From Hymenobacter sp. (GTDB taxonomy: Bacteria; Bacteroidota; Bacteroidia; Cytophagales; Hymenobacteraceae): DNA of 34,732 nt. The notes beneath the pieces are model-generated. The model saw nothing but the letters and a program-made list of their open reading frames with translations, was not told where the DNA came from and ran no database searches. Shown here piece by piece: positions 32,589-34,732 of this stretch (positions are counted from its first letter, which is position 1; every line of letters starts with the position of its first letter). Position numbers and translations under genes: made by a program. The stretch covers positions 1 through 34,732 of the forward strand of contig JAQBNT010000161.1 of assembly GCA_028288445.1 (NCBI GenBank). Direction: 5' to 3'.

Positions 32589-32627
32589 CAACCGCAGATT
32601 TACGCAGATTAATCTGATTTCACAGAT
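32589..32627. repeat. CGCAGATT-type short repeat at the UbiB start
   Basis: CGCAGATT recurs twice (32593, 32604), with a dyad CAGATTAATCTG and a further ACAGATT. Similar segments are scattered in many Bacteroidota genomes. On the minus strand it offers a TAAATCTG box 6 nt before the UbiB ATG. The gap 32628-32681 shows nothing else. Confidence 0.55.
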
Positions 32628-32681
32628 TTTGGCCGGCTAACACAGCCACCAAGCCTTTTCAAGAGCCAATTTATTACGCTA

Positions 32682-32716
32682 AAAAACCCCGTTTGCGCGT
32701 AGCAAACGGGGTTTTT
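32682..32716 (-). terminator. Terminator after the phasin-like gene
   Basis: A perfect 15-bp stem (32682-32696 with 32702-32716), 5-nt loop, with A/T runs on both sides, so it could work in both directions; it follows the minus-strand gene. Confidence 0.88.
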
Positions 32717-32736
32717 GCTTGATAACAAGACGGCGC

Positions 32737-33363
32737 TTACGCGTTGCCTTCGCCACCCGCAGAAGCCGACGCACCCGCAGAAGCAGGCTTAGCGGCTGGT
32801 TTTGAGGCAGGTTTGGTAGCGGGCTTAGCGGCAGCTTTTGCGGCCGGAGCTTTAGCAACCGGTTTGGCAGCCGTTGCAGCAGGTTTGGTGGCAGCTTTGG
32901 CAGCGGGCTTAGCAGCGGGTTTGGAAGCGGCAGCAGCCGTAGCGGCGGCAGATTTCTGGGCGGTACCAGCGGCGGCGCTCACGCGGTCGGCTACGTTTTT
33001 CACGGCACCGGCGGCGCGGCTGGCAGCTTGGTTAGCCGTGGTTTTGGCGGCGCTTACTACGCTGGCGGCTTTAGCAGCCGGCTTGGCGGCGGGCTTTTTG
33101 GCGGCGGCTTTGCCCTTGGCGGGCTTGGAATCGGCGAGGCCCACGGTGCTTTTGGCACGGTCCACGATGCCCTGGAACTGCTTTTCGAGCTCGGCGCGCT
33201 TGGTTTCGCCGCTTTTTAGCAGTTCATCCACAATTTTCTTGCCCTCGGCTTGGGTCATTTTGTTGTCCTTCACCAATTTATCAATGGTGCTTTGAACCGA
33301 CTTGCTGCCTTGGGCGATGTAGCCGACGCCAGCATTTACGAACTTTTTAAACAAATCTTCCAT
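32737..33363 (-). CDS. Phasin-like protein with histone H1-like Lys/Ala/Pro tail
   Basis: 208 residues in two parts. Residues 1-75 (MEDLFKKFVNAGVGYIAQG, then helices rich in KxxTxAEGKKIVDELL) resemble the N-terminal helical domain of PhaI/phasin-like proteins, which coat polyhydroxyalkanoate granules. Residues 76-208 are low-complexity AKPAAKPA repeats like histone H1 or bacterial Hc1 tails, likely to bind DNA or polyanions. The mix suggests a granule- or nucleoid-associated protein; which one is open. No pha synthase gene is nearby. A strong terminator follows. Confidence 0.8.
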   Translation of the reverse strand: MEDLFKKFVNAGVGYIAQGSKSVQSTIDKLVKDNKMTQAEGKKIVDELLKSGETKRAELEKQFQGIVDRAKSTVGLADSKPAKGKAAAKKPAAKPAAKAASVVSAAKTTANQAASRAAGAVKNVADRVSAAAGTAQKSAAATAAAASKPAAKPAAKAATKPAATAAKPVAKAPAAKAAAKPATKPASKPAAKPASAGASASAGGEGNA

Positions 33364-33611
33364 GGTGCAGGAAACGGGTTGGGGTGAAAGAAAAAAGGGA
33401 ACTTACTGTAGAAGAGCCCATTGCCATACCAAAGTAGTATGCAAGCCGACTAAATTCGATGCAAACCTACGAACACTCGCCAACATAGTTGACCCGTGTA
33501 CGCCGGATTTCTCCAAAAGTGGCCTAAAATCATCAAAAAGAGAATTTATTTTTTCGATTTCCTGAATATTTAATACCGGCCGTTCCTTTTCGTAACGCTT
33601 TCAGCGACAGC
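33364..33611. other. Intergenic region
   Basis: About 250 bp, AT-richer, between the phasin-like gene and the hydrolase, both on minus. A weak minus-strand -7 match TACTTTGG lies near 33434-33441. Nothing else recognised. Confidence 0.4.
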
Positions 33612-34586
33612 TTATGCGGCGCGGCGGCGTACGGGCAAACGCCGTTCGACCAGCGGCAGGTGCACGGGCGCGGCAATTGGCCGGGCCCACATTTCCGTCA
33701 GGAAGGCCGCGACCTGGTCGAGCGCCTGCCGGGCTTCGGGCACCACGCGCCAGAACAGGTGCCACCAATGCACCAGACCCTCAAATGGTTGCAAGGTGAC
33801 GGGCACGCCAGCGGCGCGGGCTTTACGAGTGAATTTTACCACGTCATTGTACAGTACCTCGGCCGTGGAAACCTGGATGAGTAGCGGCGGCAGGCCGTGC
33901 AAATCGGCTTGCGCGGGTGAGAGCAACGGGTGCGTGAGGGGCGTTTTATGGGCGTAGAGCGGCCCCCAGGTGCGCATTTGCAGGGCTTCAAGCAGGAGGC
34001 CTTCTTCGCGGGCCACACGGCGCAGAGCGGTGATGGGCAGGTTGAGGTCGGTCCAGGGCGAGAGGCCGATGCCGGCGGCGGGCAGGGCTTCGCCGGCATC
34101 GCGCAGGGCCAGGAGCAGCGCGAGGGCCAGGCCGCCGCCGGCGGAGTCGCCGCTTACCACAATGTCGTGCGGCTGGTGGCCATGGCGCAGCAGCCAGCGG
34201 TAGGCCCGGCGGGCATCGTCGAGCGCGGCGGGGAACGGGTGGTCGGGCGCTTTGCGGTAGTTGATGGTGAGCACGTTGAGGCCCGTGCGCTGGGCCAGGC
34301 TGCCCACCAGGCTGCGGTGGGTATTGAGCGAGCCGAGCACGTAGCCGCCGCCGTGCAGGTAGAGCAGCGCCCGCGTGGGGTGCGCGGCGCGGGGCCGCAG
34401 CCACTCGGCTTCGAGGCGGTTATCGAGCTTGAAGCTCTCCAGATTCACTTTCCAGGGCATGAACTGGAAAAGGGAGCCGGCCTCCATGGCCAGGCGCATG
34501 GCTCCTACGCTGGGCTTGCGACGGGCCAGCGGGACGGCTGCCGCAGTGAGGAACTGCTTGAGCAGCAGGTGTTGGAAAGAGGGCAT
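33612..34586 (-). CDS. Alpha/beta hydrolase, hormone-sensitive-lipase (HSL) family
   Basis: 324 residues. The oxyanion motif HGGG (78-81) and nucleophile GDSAGG with Ser148 are clear. Catalytic His is probably His273 (GLVHWW) and the acid Glu243 or Asp248, so the usual DPL-type acid motif is altered (STAEVLYND). Such enzymes hydrolyse short-chain esters. There is no signal peptide. The C-terminus is Arg/Pro-rich. The gene is last before a palindromic element. Confidence 0.9.
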   Translation of the reverse strand: MPSFQHLLLKQFLTAAAVPLARRKPSVGAMRLAMEAGSLFQFMPWKVNLESFKLDNRLEAEWLRPRAAHPTRALLYLHGGGYVLGSLNTHRSLVGSLAQRTGLNVLTINYRKAPDHPFPAALDDARRAYRWLLRHGHQPHDIVVSGDSAGGGLALALLLALRDAGEALPAAGIGLSPWTDLNLPITALRRVAREEGLLLEALQMRTWGPLYAHKTPLTHPLLSPAQADLHGLPPLLIQVSTAEVLYNDVVKFTRKARAAGVPVTLQPFEGLVHWWHLFWRVVPEARQALDQVAAFLTEMWARPIAAPVHLPLVERRLPVRRRAA

Positions 34587-34645
34587 GCGGGTGGGATTTG
34601 GAGGGAGGGTGTTAGCGGGCGCAGGGTGCGCGGGAATGAGCTTTT

Positions 34646-34732
34646 GTCATCCTGAGCGCAGCGAAGGACCTTCTCACGCCGGAACTGCTTGCAGCAATTT
34701 CAGCCAATGCGAACGGGATAAGGTCCTTCGCT
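34646..34732. repeat. Palindromic intergenic element (CATCCTGAGCGCAGCG type), cut by the window end
   Basis: The left arm starts GTCATCCTGAGCGCAGCG and runs to CCTT (34646-34672); the right arm (34720-34732, AAGGTCCTTCGCT) is truncated by the end of the window. Sister of 4913-4997. Confidence 0.85.

Overview
The window looks like chromosomal DNA from a high-GC member of the Bacteroidota, most probably a Hymenobacter-like Cytophagales bacterium. This is inferred from (i) repeated Bacteroidota-type -7 promoter boxes (TAnnTTTG), including one full TTTG-N19-TAnnTTTG site, (ii) Bacteroidota-typical families (DUF3822 next to coaD, DUF4296 lipoprotein, DUF1573, AsmA-like giant protein, DinB/DUF1572), and (iii) many short palindromic intergenic elements. 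No rRNA, tRNA, CRISPR, transposase or phage gene was seen.

Layout. 1-5 kb: start of an ABC-F ATPase (minus), a very large AsmA-like envelope protein (minus), a DinB-like protein and a 2H phosphoesterase (plus), then a striking 41-bp tandem hairpin array. 5-9 kb (all minus): 3-methyladenine glycosylase preceded by a PPP-type phosphatase (probable operon), a Na+/H+ antiporter and a threonine aldolase. 9-14.8 kb: small conserved protein, YfcE-type phosphodiesterase, Nudix hydrolase, lipoprotein, coaD with DUF3822, a second Nudix hydrolase, DUF4126 membrane protein and a hotdog thioesterase. 14.8-17.8 kb: a small AT-richer gene broken by two lesions, overlapping the start of a RecD-like helicase; DUF1573 protein; DUF423 protein. 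17.8-20.6 kb (minus): retropepsin-like/PDZ protein, menC (menaquinone synthesis), KGG-type stress protein. 20.8-26 kb (plus): ergothioneine genes egtB and egtD, followed by a fold-type I PLP enzyme and a MATE exporter. 26-30.6 kb: DUF922 putative protease, CsaA-like tRNA-binding protein, DUF4296 lipoprotein, DUF58 protein, and a quinone oxidoreductase/AraC regulator pair. 30.6-34.7 kb: a degenerate 21-bp tandem repeat, UbiB-family kinase, a phasin-like/histone H1-like protein and an HSL-type alpha/beta hydrolase.

The most unusual signals are not single genes. A palindromic element sits in frame inside egtB, and relatives of it and other palindromes hold the stop codons of at least four genes. 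Several promoters place a TAnnTTTG-like box exactly 4 nt before the start codon, which suggests leaderless mRNAs. The egtB-egtD-PLP enzyme-MATE run suggests a compact ergothioneine (or related thiol-imidazole) pathway in which the PLP enzyme might replace EgtE and the MATE protein might export the product. That functional link is an inference from order, strand and enzyme class only.
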